A stretch of 64,000 nt of DNA. Source: Mesorhizobium_B sp035998495 (GTDB lineage Bacteria > Pseudomonadota > Alphaproteobacteria > Rhizobiales > Rhizobiaceae). The notes under the pieces were generated by a model. That model saw nothing but the letters and a program-made list of their open reading frames with translations, had not been told where the DNA came from and did no database searches. The first letter of the stretch is position 1. The number at the start of each line of letters is the position of its first letter. Positions 55,619 to 63,960 of this stretch are shown here, one piece after another. The DNA is taken from the NCBI GenBank assembly GCA_035998495.1, contig DASYHP010000059.1:1-64000 (forward strand), read 5' to 3'. The position numbers and the translations under genes are program-made.

Positions 55619-55662
55619 AGTATGATCCCGAGAAGTTGCAGACTTCTCGGATAAGATCATGC
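55617..55662. repeat. Palindromic intergenic repeat, copy 3
   Basis: The stem CCGAGAAGT (55628-55636) pairs with ACTTCTCGG (55642-55650) around TGCAG, with outer arms TATGATC and GATCATG. Compared with copy 1 (AAAAG paired with CTTTT) both sides have changed to keep pairing. It begins in the coaA stop region and may also act as its terminator. Confidence 0.8.
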
Positions 55663-55733
55663 GGCAGGAAAACGCTTGAGGAGCACGATCATCCCAGGCC
55701 TGCCGATCATGCTCAGGTGCCGCCGCCGGCGCT

Positions 55734-56171
55734 TCAGTCGCCGTCCACGCGCCCGCGCAGCCGCTTCACGTTTCCGCGCCCGGCCTTCGTCTTGAGCCGC
55801 CGCTCGACCGCGCCTTTCGAGGGCCGCGTCGGACGACGTGGCTTGGGCGGCGGCTCGGCCGCGCGGGACAGCAGGGCCAGGAGCCGCGCGCGGGCGTCGG
55901 CCCGGTTGCGCTCCTGGGTGCGGAAGCGGCTCGCCTCGATGACGATCACGCCGTCCTTGCTGGCGCGGCTGCCCGCAAACTGGAGCAGGCGCTCGCGCAC
56001 GCGTTCCGACAGGCCCGTCGCAGCTTGGGCGTCGAAGCGGAGCTGAACGGCGGTCGCCACCTTGTTGACGTTCTGCCCGCCGGGGCCGGATGCACGGATG
56101 AAGCTTTCCGAGAGCTCGTGAGGATGGATCACGGCGCCTTCGCCGGCCATCAAGGCATCGCCCGCGCTCAT
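55734..56171 (-). CDS. arfB: Alternative ribosome-rescue factor / peptidyl-tRNA hydrolase ArfB
   Basis: This 145-residue release-factor-like protein frees stalled ribosomes. SESFIRASGPGGQNVNKVATAVQLRFD contains the catalytic GGQ (31-33 from this start). The basic C-terminal tail, rich in Lys and Arg (RRLKTKAGRGNVKRLRGR), enters the mRNA channel. ATG at 56171 or 56150 are both possible, and the frame opens at 56240. It converges on coaA across the repeat. Confidence 0.9.
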   Translation of the reverse strand: MSAGDALMAGEGAVIHPHELSESFIRASGPGGQNVNKVATAVQLRFDAQAATGLSERVRERLLQFAGSRASKDGVIVIEASRFRTQERNRADARARLLALLSRAAEPPPKPRRPTRPSKGAVERRLKTKAGRGNVKRLRGRVDGD

Positions 56172-56482
56172 GGCCCGGGCCGCCTGCTCGGTGCCGAAGC
56201 AAAGTTCATGAACCCGCACAAAGGTTTGAGGAAGGATCACACACGAAAGCCGGTTTCCTTTTTGCTCGTTTCCCGACTATAACGCGCGCAAATCTGGCCG
56301 GGCCGGCATCGCCGGAGCGCTTTCCAAGTTTCGTGGCGGCATGCCCGGCCCGCCGGAACAGGCGAAGGATCGGGGCGCCGCCATTCAAGCCTCATTCATC
56401 CGCCGCTCGTTTTCCTCCCAAGGATCGGCGTCCGCGCGGCGTCTGAGGGAAAGGCGAGCCGACGAGGGAGAAGTTTGGCATC

Positions 56483-57190
56483 ATGACAACCATCGCGTTG
56501 GTGGACGACGATCGCAACATCCTGACCTCCGTGTCGATCGCGCTGGAGTCGGAAGGATATCGGGTGGAGACCTATACAGACGGCGCATCCGCGCTGGAAG
56601 GGTTCGGGTCGCGTCCGCCCAATCTGGCCATCCTCGACATCAAGATGCCGCGCATGGATGGCATGGAGCTTCTTCGGCGGTTGCGCCAGAAGACCGACCT
56701 GCCCGTGATCTTCCTCACCTCCAAGGACGACGAGATCGACGAGCTGTTCGGGCTCAAGATGGGTGCCGACGACTTCATCCGCAAACCCTTCTCCCAGCGC
56801 CTGCTGGTGGAGCGGGTCAAGGCCGTGCTGCGCCGGGCCAGCGCGCGCGAGCAGGCGGGCAACCCCAAGCTCCCCGCGCAGGCCGCGCGCAGCCTCGAGC
56901 GCGGCCAGCTCGTGATGGACCAGGAGCGCCACACCTGCACCTGGAAGGGCGAGCCGGTGACGCTCACCGTGACCGAGTTTTTGATCCTCCACAGCCTCGC
57001 CCAGCGGCCCGGCGTCGTGAAAAGCCGCGACGCGCTGATGGACTCGGCCTATGACGAGCAGGTCTATGTGGACGACCGCACCATCGACAGCCACATCAAG
57101 CGGCTGCGCAAGAAGTTCAAGGCCGTGGATGAGGAGTTCGAGATGATCGAGACGCTGTACGGCGTCGGCTACCGCTTCCGCGAAGCCTGA
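56483..57190 (+). CDS. chvI: Response regulator ChvI
   Basis: This 235-residue OmpR-family regulator controls envelope, acid-response and symbiosis genes in rhizobia and agrobacteria. The receiver has the acidic pocket DDD at 8-10, the phospho-acceptor Asp52 and the conserved Lys in LTSKDDE. The winged-helix DNA-binding domain spans about 140-232, with VTEFLILHSLAQRPGVVKSRDALM. It is followed 17 bp later by chvG. The usual neighbour pckA is not present upstream. Confidence 0.95.
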   Translation: MTTIALVDDDRNILTSVSIALESEGYRVETYTDGASALEGFGSRPPNLAILDIKMPRMDGMELLRRLRQKTDLPVIFLTSKDDEIDELFGLKMGADDFIRKPFSQRLLVERVKAVLRRASAREQAGNPKLPAQAARSLERGQLVMDQERHTCTWKGEPVTLTVTEFLILHSLAQRPGVVKSRDALMDSAYDEQVYVDDRTIDSHIKRLRKKFKAVDEEFEMIETLYGVGYRFREA

Positions 57191-57207
57191 ACGAGAGCCC
57201 TCCCCCT

Positions 57208-59013
57208 TTGGCTGTCGAGGCCGATCACCTTCCCCGGACGCCTGCGGCGCGAGCGGCATCCTCCCCGCGCGCGTCCCGCGTGCTCCTGCCCCCGTTCTGG
57301 GGGCGGATCGTCACGCCGTTCCGCCGCTTCGTCGGCCATCACGTCTTTTCGAGCCTGACCCGGCGCATCCTGGTCCTGAACCTGGCGGCGCTCTGCGTGC
57401 TGGTGGTCGGCATCCTCTACTTGAACCAGTTCCGCGACGGGCTGATCGAGGCGCGGGTGGAAAGCCTGATGACCCAGGGCGAGATCATCGCCGGCGCCAT
57501 CGCGGCCTCCGCCACGGTGGAAACCGATTCCATCAGCATCGACCCCGAAAAGCTCCTGGAGCTGCAGGCCGGCGAAAGCCTCGGCCCCGGCACGGACGGG
57601 CTCGACAGCCTCGACTTCCCCATCAATCCCGAGATCGTGGCGCCCGTGCTGCGGCGGCTGATCTCGCCCACCCGCACCCGCGCCCGGCTCTACGACCGCG
57701 ACGCCAACCTGATCCTCGATTCGCGCCACCTTTACTCGCGCGGCCAAATCCTGCGCTTCGACCTGCCGGCGGTAGAAGGCGAGGAGGCCGGCTGGTGGAG
57801 CCGGGTCGGGGCCTTCTTCTCCGACCTGTTCCGCCGCACCGACCTGCCGGTCTATCGCGAGCAGCCCGGCGGCAACGGCGCGGCCTTCCCCGAGGTGATG
57901 AACGCGCTGACCGGCATGCCTTCCACCGTGGTGCGGGTGAGCGAGCAGGGCGAGCAGATCGTCTCGGTCGCGGTGCCCGTGCAGCGCTTCCGCGCGGTGT
58001 TGGGCGTCTTGATGCTGTCCACGCAAGGCGGCGACATCGACAAGATCGTCTCGGCCGAGCGCCGCGCGATCCTTCGCGTCTTCGCGGTGGCCGCGGCCGT
58101 CAACGTGGTGCTCTCGCTGATCCTCGCCTCCACCATCGCCAACCCCTTGCGGCGGCTCGCGGCGGCGGCCGTGCGCGTGCGCCGCGGCGTGAAGAGCCGC
58201 GAGGAGATCCCCGACTATTCCGACCGGCAGGACGAGATCGGCAACCTGTCGGTGGCCGTGCGCGACATGACCCGGGCGCTCTACGCCCGCATCGAGTCGA
58301 TCGAAAGCTTCGCCGCCGATGTCAGCCACGAGCTCAAGAACCCGCTCACCTCGCTGCGCTCGGCCGTGGAGACGCTGCCGCTCGCCAAGAACGCGACCTC
58401 CCGTGCGCGCCTGCTCGAGATCATCCAGCACGACGTGAAGCGGCTCGATCGGCTGATCACCGACATCTCCGACGCCTCCCGGCTCGACGCGGAGCTGGCC
58501 CGCGACGTGGCGGCCGCGATCGATCTCGAACGTTTCGTGGGCGAGCTCGTGGCCGCCTCGCGCGAAACGCCGCGCGGCAAGAAGAAGGTCGCGATCGACC
58601 TGAAGGTGCGCAAACAAGCCGGCGGGCCGAAGAGCTTCGCCGTGCTCGGCCATGACGGGCGCATCGGCCAGGTCATCACCAACCTGATCGAGAACGCGCG
58701 CTCCTTCGTGCCCGACGAGGGCGGGCGCATCACGCTCGCGCTGGAGCGCCGGGGCAAGTGGGTGGCCTTGTCGGTGGAGGACAACGGGCCGGGCATCCGC
58801 GCCGAGAACATCGAGCGCATCTTCGAGCGCTTCTACACCGACCGACCGCCCTCCGAGGCCTTCGGCCAGAATTCCGGCCTGGGGCTTTCGATCAGCCGGC
58901 AGATCGTTGAAGCGCATGGCGGCCGGCTTGAGGCCGAGAACATGCCAGGCGAAAAGCCGGGCGAGGTGCGCGGCGCGCGCTTCACCGTGCAATTGCCCGC
59001 CGAAAACCGCTGA
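57208..59013 (+). CDS. chvG: Sensor histidine kinase ChvG
   Basis: This 601-residue membrane kinase senses periplasmic conditions with the help of ExoR in relatives. A first membrane segment is at about 53-71. A periplasmic sensor domain (about 75-285) follows, then a second segment at about 287-310 and a HAMP. The phospho-acceptor His374 lies in VSHELKNPLTSLRS. The ATPase domain (about 480-600) includes DNGPGIRAENIERIFERF. The start is TTG at 57208. Confidence 0.94.
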   Translation: MAVEADHLPRTPAARAASSPRASRVLLPPFWGRIVTPFRRFVGHHVFSSLTRRILVLNLAALCVLVVGILYLNQFRDGLIEARVESLMTQGEIIAGAIAASATVETDSISIDPEKLLELQAGESLGPGTDGLDSLDFPINPEIVAPVLRRLISPTRTRARLYDRDANLILDSRHLYSRGQILRFDLPAVEGEEAGWWSRVGAFFSDLFRRTDLPVYREQPGGNGAAFPEVMNALTGMPSTVVRVSEQGEQIVSVAVPVQRFRAVLGVLMLSTQGGDIDKIVSAERRAILRVFAVAAAVNVVLSLILASTIANPLRRLAAAAVRVRRGVKSREEIPDYSDRQDEIGNLSVAVRDMTRALYARIESIESFAADVSHELKNPLTSLRSAVETLPLAKNATSRARLLEIIQHDVKRLDRLITDISDASRLDAELARDVAAAIDLERFVGELVAASRETPRGKKKVAIDLKVRKQAGGPKSFAVLGHDGRIGQVITNLIENARSFVPDEGGRITLALERRGKWVALSVEDNGPGIRAENIERIFERFYTDRPPSEAFGQNSGLGLSISRQIVEAHGGRLEAENMPGEKPGEVRGARFTVQLPAENR

Positions 59014-59514
59014 ATGGCGCCGCCGGTCAACATGCATGCCTCGGCCGTTCTGGTCGGCGATCGCGGCGTGCTCGTGATGGGAGCCTCGGGCTCGGGCAAG
59101 ACGCGGCTCGCGCTTGCGCTTCTGCGCGAGGCGACGGTGCACGGGCGGCTGGGGCGGCTGGTGGCCGACGACCAGGTTCTCCTGTCCGCGGCGCACGGAC
59201 GGCTGGTGGCAAGCGCGCCCCAAGCGATCGCGGGCCTCTGCGAGATCCGGGGCTTCGGCGTGGCGGCCATCGCCTATGAACCGGCCTGCGTGGTGGATCT
59301 GCTGGTGCGCCTCGCGCCCGCGGCCCAGGCGCCGCGAATGGCCGCCGGCCGGCGTGAGACCCTTGCGGGCTGCGCCGTGCCCGTCCTCGAGCTCGCCGAG
59401 CGGGACGCGTCCGGCGCGGTGCTCGCGGTGACGGCGCTCCTGTTCGGGGCGGACGCGAACGGCTCGACGTCGGGGAGCATGAGCCTGTCCGAAAAACCGG
59501 CGACGCCTCGCTGA
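59014..59514 (+). CDS. hprK: HPr kinase/phosphorylase, short alphaproteobacterial form
   Basis: This 166-residue protein corresponds to the C-terminal catalytic half of Firmicutes HprK and phosphorylates HPr on Ser. The P-loop GASGSGKTR is at residues 23-31. LVADDQVLLSAAHGRLV and AGLCEIRGFGVAAI are conserved. The missing N-terminal domain is normal for this class. It starts directly at the chvG stop. Confidence 0.93.
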   Translation: MAPPVNMHASAVLVGDRGVLVMGASGSGKTRLALALLREATVHGRLGRLVADDQVLLSAAHGRLVASAPQAIAGLCEIRGFGVAAIAYEPACVVDLLVRLAPAAQAPRMAAGRRETLAGCAVPVLELAERDASGAVLAVTALLFGADANGSTSGSMSLSEKPATPR

Positions 59515-59759
59515 CGCGGGCCTTCGGTTCGGGATCATGCTTTGGCGCCTGCGGCAAAATGGCGTGAAGGGGTTCCGTTTTGGGCTTGCGCGAAACCTCT
59601 TCCCTCGCAAAAGTGCGCTCCCTTGCGCGCTCCGGGCCGGGACGGGCCCTGCGAGACCCTGCGCAAGGCCCGCGCCGCCCTTGCGGGCCGGCGTGGCGCG
59701 CAGAGGGCGAGGAACGCCCCCAGTGGAGCCGAAGCGAAGCGAATGATTGGACTCGTGCC
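59515..59759 (+). other. Spacer with duplicated start region before EIIA
   Basis: These 245 bp separate hprK from the EIIA gene. I see no recognisable gene, although a 73-codon frame from 59542 ends at 59763 with the residues MIGLVP. ATGATTGGACTCGTGCC (59743-59759) is repeated with three changes at 59760-59776, where EIIA starts. Several GC-rich inverted repeats occur between 59,620 and 59,720. Confidence 0.5.
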
Positions 59760-60176
59760 ATGATCGGGCTCGTGCTTGTGACGCACGGTCGGCTGGCCGA
59801 GGAGTTCCGCCTGGCGGCGGAGCATGTGGTCGGCGCCCAATCCCATTTCGAGACGGTGTCGATCGGCGCGGACGACGACATGGAGCAGCGCCGGCAGGAC
59901 ATCGTGGCGGCCGTGGGCCGCGCCGACACGGGCTCGGGCGTGATCATCTTGACCGACATGTTCGGCGGCACTCCCTCCAACCTCGCCATCTCCGTGATGG
60001 AGGCGGGACGCGTGGAGGTGATCGCGGGCGTCAACCTGCCCATGCTGATCAAGCTCAGCTCGGCGCGCAAAGGCGACGACATGGCCGCCTCTCTCGAGGC
60101 CGCTCAGATGGCGGGGCGCAAATACATCAACGTGGCGAGCCAGGTCCTGAGCGCCCAGGTCCTCGGCGCCAAGTGA
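59760..60176 (+). CDS. PTS EIIA component, mannose-type fold (ManX/PtsN partner)
   Basis: This 138-residue EIIA of the mannose family has the phospho-acceptor His9 in LVLVTHGRLAEEF, and VIILTDMFGGTPSNLAISVM near residue 65. In alphaproteobacteria it works without a sugar permease, receiving phosphate from HPr as a regulator. The ATG at 59760 overlaps the stop of a short upstream frame by ATGA, so it may be translationally coupled. Confidence 0.93.
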   Translation: MIGLVLVTHGRLAEEFRLAAEHVVGAQSHFETVSIGADDDMEQRRQDIVAAVGRADTGSGVIILTDMFGGTPSNLAISVMEAGRVEVIAGVNLPMLIKLSSARKGDDMAASLEAAQMAGRKYINVASQVLSAQVLGAK

Positions 60177-60204
60177 GCGGGCACCAAACGAAGGGGCGAA
60201 CTTG

Positions 60205-60504
60205 ATGAGCGGCGCTGCGGAGCGATTGGACGAGACGCTCACCCGTGAATTCGCGATCGTCAACCAGCGCGGGCTCCATGCGCGGGCTTCGGCCAAATTC
60301 GTGCAGCTCGCCGCCGGCTTTCAGTGCGACATCCGGGTGGAGCGCGACGGCATGAGCGTGGGCGGCACCTCGATCATGGGGCTGATGATGCTGGCCGCCG
60401 GTCCCGGCACCAGCATCCGCGTGTCGGCGCGCGGACCGGACGCGACCGAGGCGCTCGACCGCATCGAGGCGCTGGTGTCCTGCCGCTTCGGCGAGGACTG
60501 CTGA
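60205..60504 (+). CDS. Phosphocarrier protein HPr (NPr-type)
   Basis: This 99-residue HPr is phosphorylated at His25 (RGLHARASAKF) by the PTS EI and at Ser56 (GTSIMGLMML) by HprK. It has an extra 10 residues at the N-terminus compared with E. coli HPr. The ATG at 60205 is preferred over a TTG one codon earlier. hprK, EIIA and HPr together form the regulatory PTS; ptsI is not in the window. Confidence 0.93.
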   Translation: MSGAAERLDETLTREFAIVNQRGLHARASAKFVQLAAGFQCDIRVERDGMSVGGTSIMGLMMLAAGPGTSIRVSARGPDATEALDRIEALVSCRFGEDC

Positions 60505-60520
60505 ACCGGTCCCCAGAGAC

Positions 60521-62161
60521 TCAGGGCGCCGACGACCCCGGCGGCTTGGTGGCGCTGCCGAAACCGCCTGAGCCTGTCGAAGGGGCGGCGGACGAGCGGG
60601 CCTCCCAGAGCCCCTCGGCCATGGTCTGGCCGTCCGCGACCGACAGGGCCGCGGTCCCGCTGCGGGCGGCATCCGCAAGGTCGTCGCGCAAGGAGGCGGC
60701 GAAGGGGTCGCCCAGCGCCGCCGCCACGGAGGCCACGGCATAGGCCGCCGTGAGGTCGCGCACCACGCCGCGCCCCTCGAACAGGTCATAGGCCGCCGCG
60801 CGCAGCCCGCGGGCGTCGAGCCCGGCGAGGTTCTCTTGCGCAAGCCGCCCGCCGTCGACGCCGGGCAGAAGTCCAAACAGCGCCGCCGCCTCGATCTCGG
60901 CGCGGCGCGCCCGCTCGGGACCGATCTCCGCCGTCATGGCGGCAAGCGTCCGGTCCGACACGGACGCGCCGCTGGCCCGGGCCACGAGCAGCGCCGCGAG
61001 GAGCTCCGCCCGCTCCTCGCCTTCGAGCGCGGGCAAGGCTCCTTGCCCGAAGGCGGTCGCCAGCGCGCGATAGGCCGCCGGATCGTTTGCGCGGGCGAGC
61101 CCGAGCAGCTCCTGCGCGCCCTGCTCCCGGTTCTGCGGCACCCCCTGTCCCGCAATCGCCGCCAAAGCCGCCTCGACGGGACCGGCGGGGGCCGCATCGG
61201 CGCCAGGCTGGCCGGGATCGCGCGAGAAGGAGGGGTTCAGCGCCGTGAGCAGCGCCTCATCCAGCACGCCCGTCTGCAGAAGCGCGAGCGGCATGGGCTC
61301 GGGCGGCGTGAAGGAGACATGGATCGCGCCGCGCTCGCGCAGAGCCTCCTCCACCAGCCGCGCCCAGCCCAGCGCCTCCTCGCGCAGGGCCTCGCTCGCG
61401 CCGCCCGGCAGCCCGTTCAGGAACTCGGTCACCGTCAGAACCGGCATCACGGCCACGCCCTCGACGAGCTGGTCGCCGGTGACGCCGGCGTCTTCGGCGG
61501 CCATCGCCGCGGCGAGATCGATCAGCCCGTCGTCGCGATAGGTGATGCCGGCGCGGTGAAGCGTGCCCGTGACCCTCGGCGCCTCGGCGGAAAAGTCGCC
61601 GTCCTCGATATCCTCCAGGTCTTCCAGCGGCATCAGGATGTGGAACCCGTCCAGCAGCGCCGTCACCTCGATCAGCCCGGCGCGCGGGAAATCGGCCGTG
61701 AGCGCCAGATCCACCGCGCTGCGCGCCTCGTTGAAGCGGAAGCGGAACAGGAGGTCGCCTTTGAGGACGCCGTTCTCCAGCCGTTCCACGGCGCTCCGCA
61801 GGGACGGCGGCAGGCCGAGCACGCGCGTGTCGAGCGCGATGTCGGTGAACAGCGTCATTTCCGGCCCGACCCGCACGGAGCCGATCGAAAGGTCGAGCCG
61901 CTCGCGCCGAACAACAAGCCCGCTCACCGTGAAGCTGCCTGTGACGGGATCGTAGCCGCGCTGGCGGTAGGTGATCTCGGCCAGGCTGCGGCCGCCCTGC
62001 ACGGCGAAGTCGAACAGCACGGGCGCGTAAGGCAGGAGCCATTCGGCGAGCACATTGTCGGACGCGAACACCACCGGCTCGTCGGGCGCCGCGGCGGCGG
62101 GCCCAGGCATCGCCAAGGCTGCGCCCACAACGAGTGCCGCCCCGAATCGTGCAAGCCTCAT
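60521..62161 (-). CDS. Large exported protein of unknown function
   Basis: This is a 546-residue protein with a signal peptide at about 1-25 (ending GPAAAA). The N-terminal half (about 30-270) is beta-rich, with repeated D-L-x-I units such as VVRRERLDLSIGSVRVG. The C-terminal half (about 330-520) is Ala-rich and helical, with Sel1-like spacing (QELLGLARANDPAAYRALA). I do not recognise the family. The ATG at 62161 was chosen over one 20 codons upstream because GGGAGG lies 8 bp before it. The last 25 residues come partly from a dispersed repeat. Confidence 0.75.
   Translation of the reverse strand: MRLARFGAALVVGAALAMPGPAAAAPDEPVVFASDNVLAEWLLPYAPVLFDFAVQGGRSLAEITYRQRGYDPVTGSFTVSGLVVRRERLDLSIGSVRVGPEMTLFTDIALDTRVLGLPPSLRSAVERLENGVLKGDLLFRFRFNEARSAVDLALTADFPRAGLIEVTALLDGFHILMPLEDLEDIEDGDFSAEAPRVTGTLHRAGITYRDDGLIDLAAAMAAEDAGVTGDQLVEGVAVMPVLTVTEFLNGLPGGASEALREEALGWARLVEEALRERGAIHVSFTPPEPMPLALLQTGVLDEALLTALNPSFSRDPGQPGADAAPAGPVEAALAAIAGQGVPQNREQGAQELLGLARANDPAAYRALATAFGQGALPALEGEERAELLAALLVARASGASVSDRTLAAMTAEIGPERARRAEIEAAALFGLLPGVDGGRLAQENLAGLDARGLRAAAYDLFEGRGVVRDLTAAYAVASVAAALGDPFAASLRDDLADAARSGTAALSVADGQTMAEGLWEARSSAAPSTGSGGFGSATKPPGSSAP
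60567..60583. repeat. Short dispersed motif within the 3' end of the unknown gene
   Basis: CCTGAGCCTGTCGAAGG is a short imperfect palindrome familiar as a dispersed element in many alphaproteobacterial genomes. Here it is translated on the minus strand as the PSTGSG part of the last residues of the unknown exported protein. Only this one copy was noticed in the window. Confidence 0.5.
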
Positions 62162-62245
62162 GCCTCGTCCCTCCCTGCCGTCTTTGGCGATGGCGCAGAG
62201 TGCCGCAGCGGCAATCCTCATTCAAGCGCCGTGAGGCCTGGCGAA

Positions 62246-62267
62246 GATATAAAGGGATGTTTATATC
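62246..62267. promoter_or_regulatory. Inverted repeat upstream of ahcY, possible repressor operator
   Basis: GATATAAA-N6-TTTATATC is a perfect 8-bp inverted repeat, strongly AT-rich against its surroundings, 100 bp before ahcY. ArsR-family regulators of the SAM/SAH cycle bind AT-rich palindromes near ahcY and met genes in proteobacteria, so this may be such an operator. The assignment is an inference. Confidence 0.5.
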
Positions 62268-62366
62268 CGCTTGAGAGGCGGCTGGGGCTCTGCTAGAGCC
62301 GGGCCATGCCCGCCCGCCGATCCGTCGGCGCGCCCACTTCCGTCCCGCAATTCTACGGAGCACGCC

Positions 62367-63767
62367 ATGCCGGACCATGCCGATTTCGTTGTCGCTGATC
62401 CCTCCCTCGCCGAATGGGGCCGCAAGGAGATCGAGATCGCCGAGACCGAGATGCCGGGCCTGATGGCCTGTCGCGAGGAGTTCGGCGACACGCAGCCGCT
62501 CAAGGGCGCGCGCATCTCGGGCTCGCTGCACATGACGATCCAGACTGCCGTGCTCATCGAGACGCTCCAGGCCCTGGGCGCGAAGGTGCGCTGGGTGTCG
62601 TGCAACATCTTCTCGACCCAGGACCATGCGGCGGCGGCGATTGCGGCCACGGGCACGCCGGTCTTCGCGGTGAAGGGCGAGTCGCTCGAAGAATACTGGG
62701 ACTACACCGACCGGCTGTTCCAATGGCCGGACGGCGAGCCCTCCAACATGATCCTCGACGACGGCGGCGACGCCACGATGTACATCCTGACCGGCGCGCG
62801 CGCGGAAAACGGCGAGGATGTGCTGAAGAACCCCGGCAGCGAGGAGGAGGAGATCCTGTTCGCGCAGATCAGGAAGCGCATGGCGGCCTCGCCCGGCTTC
62901 TTCGCGCGCCAGCGCGCCGCGATCCGCGGCGTGACGGAGGAAACCACGACCGGCGTGAACCGCCTCTACCAGCTCCAGAAGAAGGGCCTGCTGCCCTTCC
63001 CCGCGATCAACGTCAACGACAGCGTCACCAAGTCGAAATTCGACAACAAATACGGCTGCAAGGAGAGCCTAGTGGACGGCATCCGCCGCGCCACCGACAC
63101 CATGATGGCCGGCAAGGTGGCCGTGGTCTGCGGCTATGGCGACGTGGGCAAGGGCTCGGCCGCCTCCCTGCGGGGAGCAGGCGCGCGCGTGAAGGTGACG
63201 GAGGCCGACCCGATCTGCGCGCTGCAGGCGGCGATGGACGGCTATGAGGTCACGACGCTGGAGGACGCCGCGCCCACGGCCGACATCGTGATCACCGCCA
63301 CCGGCAACAAGGACGTGCTGACGCTCGACCACATGCGCGCCATGAAGGACATGGCGATCGTCGGCAATATCGGCCATTTCGACAACGAGATCCAGGTGGC
63401 GGGCTTGCGCAACCTGCGCTGGACGAACGTCAAGCCGCAGGTGGACATGATCTCGTTCCCCGACGGCAAGCGGATGATCCTGTTGTCCGAAGGGCGGCTC
63501 CTCAACCTGGGCAACGCCACCGGCCACCCCTCCTTCGTGATGAGCGCCTCCTTCACCAACCAGGTGCTCGCCCAGATCGAGCTCTGGACCAAGGGCGGGC
63601 AGTACGAGAACAAGGTCTATGTGCTGCCCAAGCACCTCGACGAGCGGGTGGCGCGGCTGCATCTCGACAAGCTCGGCGCGAAGCTCACGGCGCTGTCGTC
63701 CGAGCAGGCCGCCTATATCGGCGTGCCGCCGCAGGGGCCGTTCAAGCCCGAGCACTACCGCTACTGA
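62367..63767 (+). CDS. ahcY: Adenosylhomocysteinase
   Basis: This 466-residue NAD-dependent enzyme splits S-adenosylhomocysteine to adenosine and homocysteine and so relieves inhibition of methyltransferases. FVVADPSLAEWGRKEIEIAETEMPGLM is the typical start, VVCGYGDVGKGSAASLRGAG is the NAD site, and the C-terminus ends in the conserved KPEHYRY. The ATG at 62367 is preceded by ACGGAG at 6 bp. It follows the HPr region in the usual rhizobial order, with the unknown exported gene interposed on the other strand. Confidence 0.97.
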   Translation: MPDHADFVVADPSLAEWGRKEIEIAETEMPGLMACREEFGDTQPLKGARISGSLHMTIQTAVLIETLQALGAKVRWVSCNIFSTQDHAAAAIAATGTPVFAVKGESLEEYWDYTDRLFQWPDGEPSNMILDDGGDATMYILTGARAENGEDVLKNPGSEEEEILFAQIRKRMAASPGFFARQRAAIRGVTEETTTGVNRLYQLQKKGLLPFPAINVNDSVTKSKFDNKYGCKESLVDGIRRATDTMMAGKVAVVCGYGDVGKGSAASLRGAGARVKVTEADPICALQAAMDGYEVTTLEDAAPTADIVITATGNKDVLTLDHMRAMKDMAIVGNIGHFDNEIQVAGLRNLRWTNVKPQVDMISFPDGKRMILLSEGRLLNLGNATGHPSFVMSASFTNQVLAQIELWTKGGQYENKVYVLPKHLDERVARLHLDKLGAKLTALSSEQAAYIGVPPQGPFKPEHYRY

Positions 63768-63830
63768 CGCTTGATCCCGTGGAATTCCGCGACCCCGAAC
63801 GTCGCGGGCTTCCGCGACGGGATCGCGCCC

Positions 63831-63852
63831 GGTCCCGGCGCCTGCCGGGACC
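63831..63852 (+). terminator. Possible ahcY terminator
   Basis: GGTCCCGGC and GCCGGGACC form a 9-bp stem with a GCCT loop, 64 bp after the ahcY stop. A larger imperfect inverted repeat (about 63,773-63,825) precedes it. There is no run of T, so termination is uncertain. Confidence 0.4.
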
Positions 63853-63960
63853 GTTGCATATTGGCCACGGTTGGTTTGGCTAAACTCTTTTAACCTTCCC
63901 GCGGGATTCTGCCCCGACTATTCTCGACCACGATTCGCGACCAGCTCATCCCGCGGCGGG

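Noticed and set aside
57169..59610. 813-codon open frame on the minus strand opposite chvG and hprK
   Set aside because: It covers two well-supported genes in antisense and has shadow-type composition with no family motif.
62222..62366. SAM or SAH riboswitch upstream of ahcY
   Set aside because: The 145 bp before ahcY show an AT-rich inverted repeat but none of the conserved core pairings of known SAM-II or SAH riboswitches that I could recognise.
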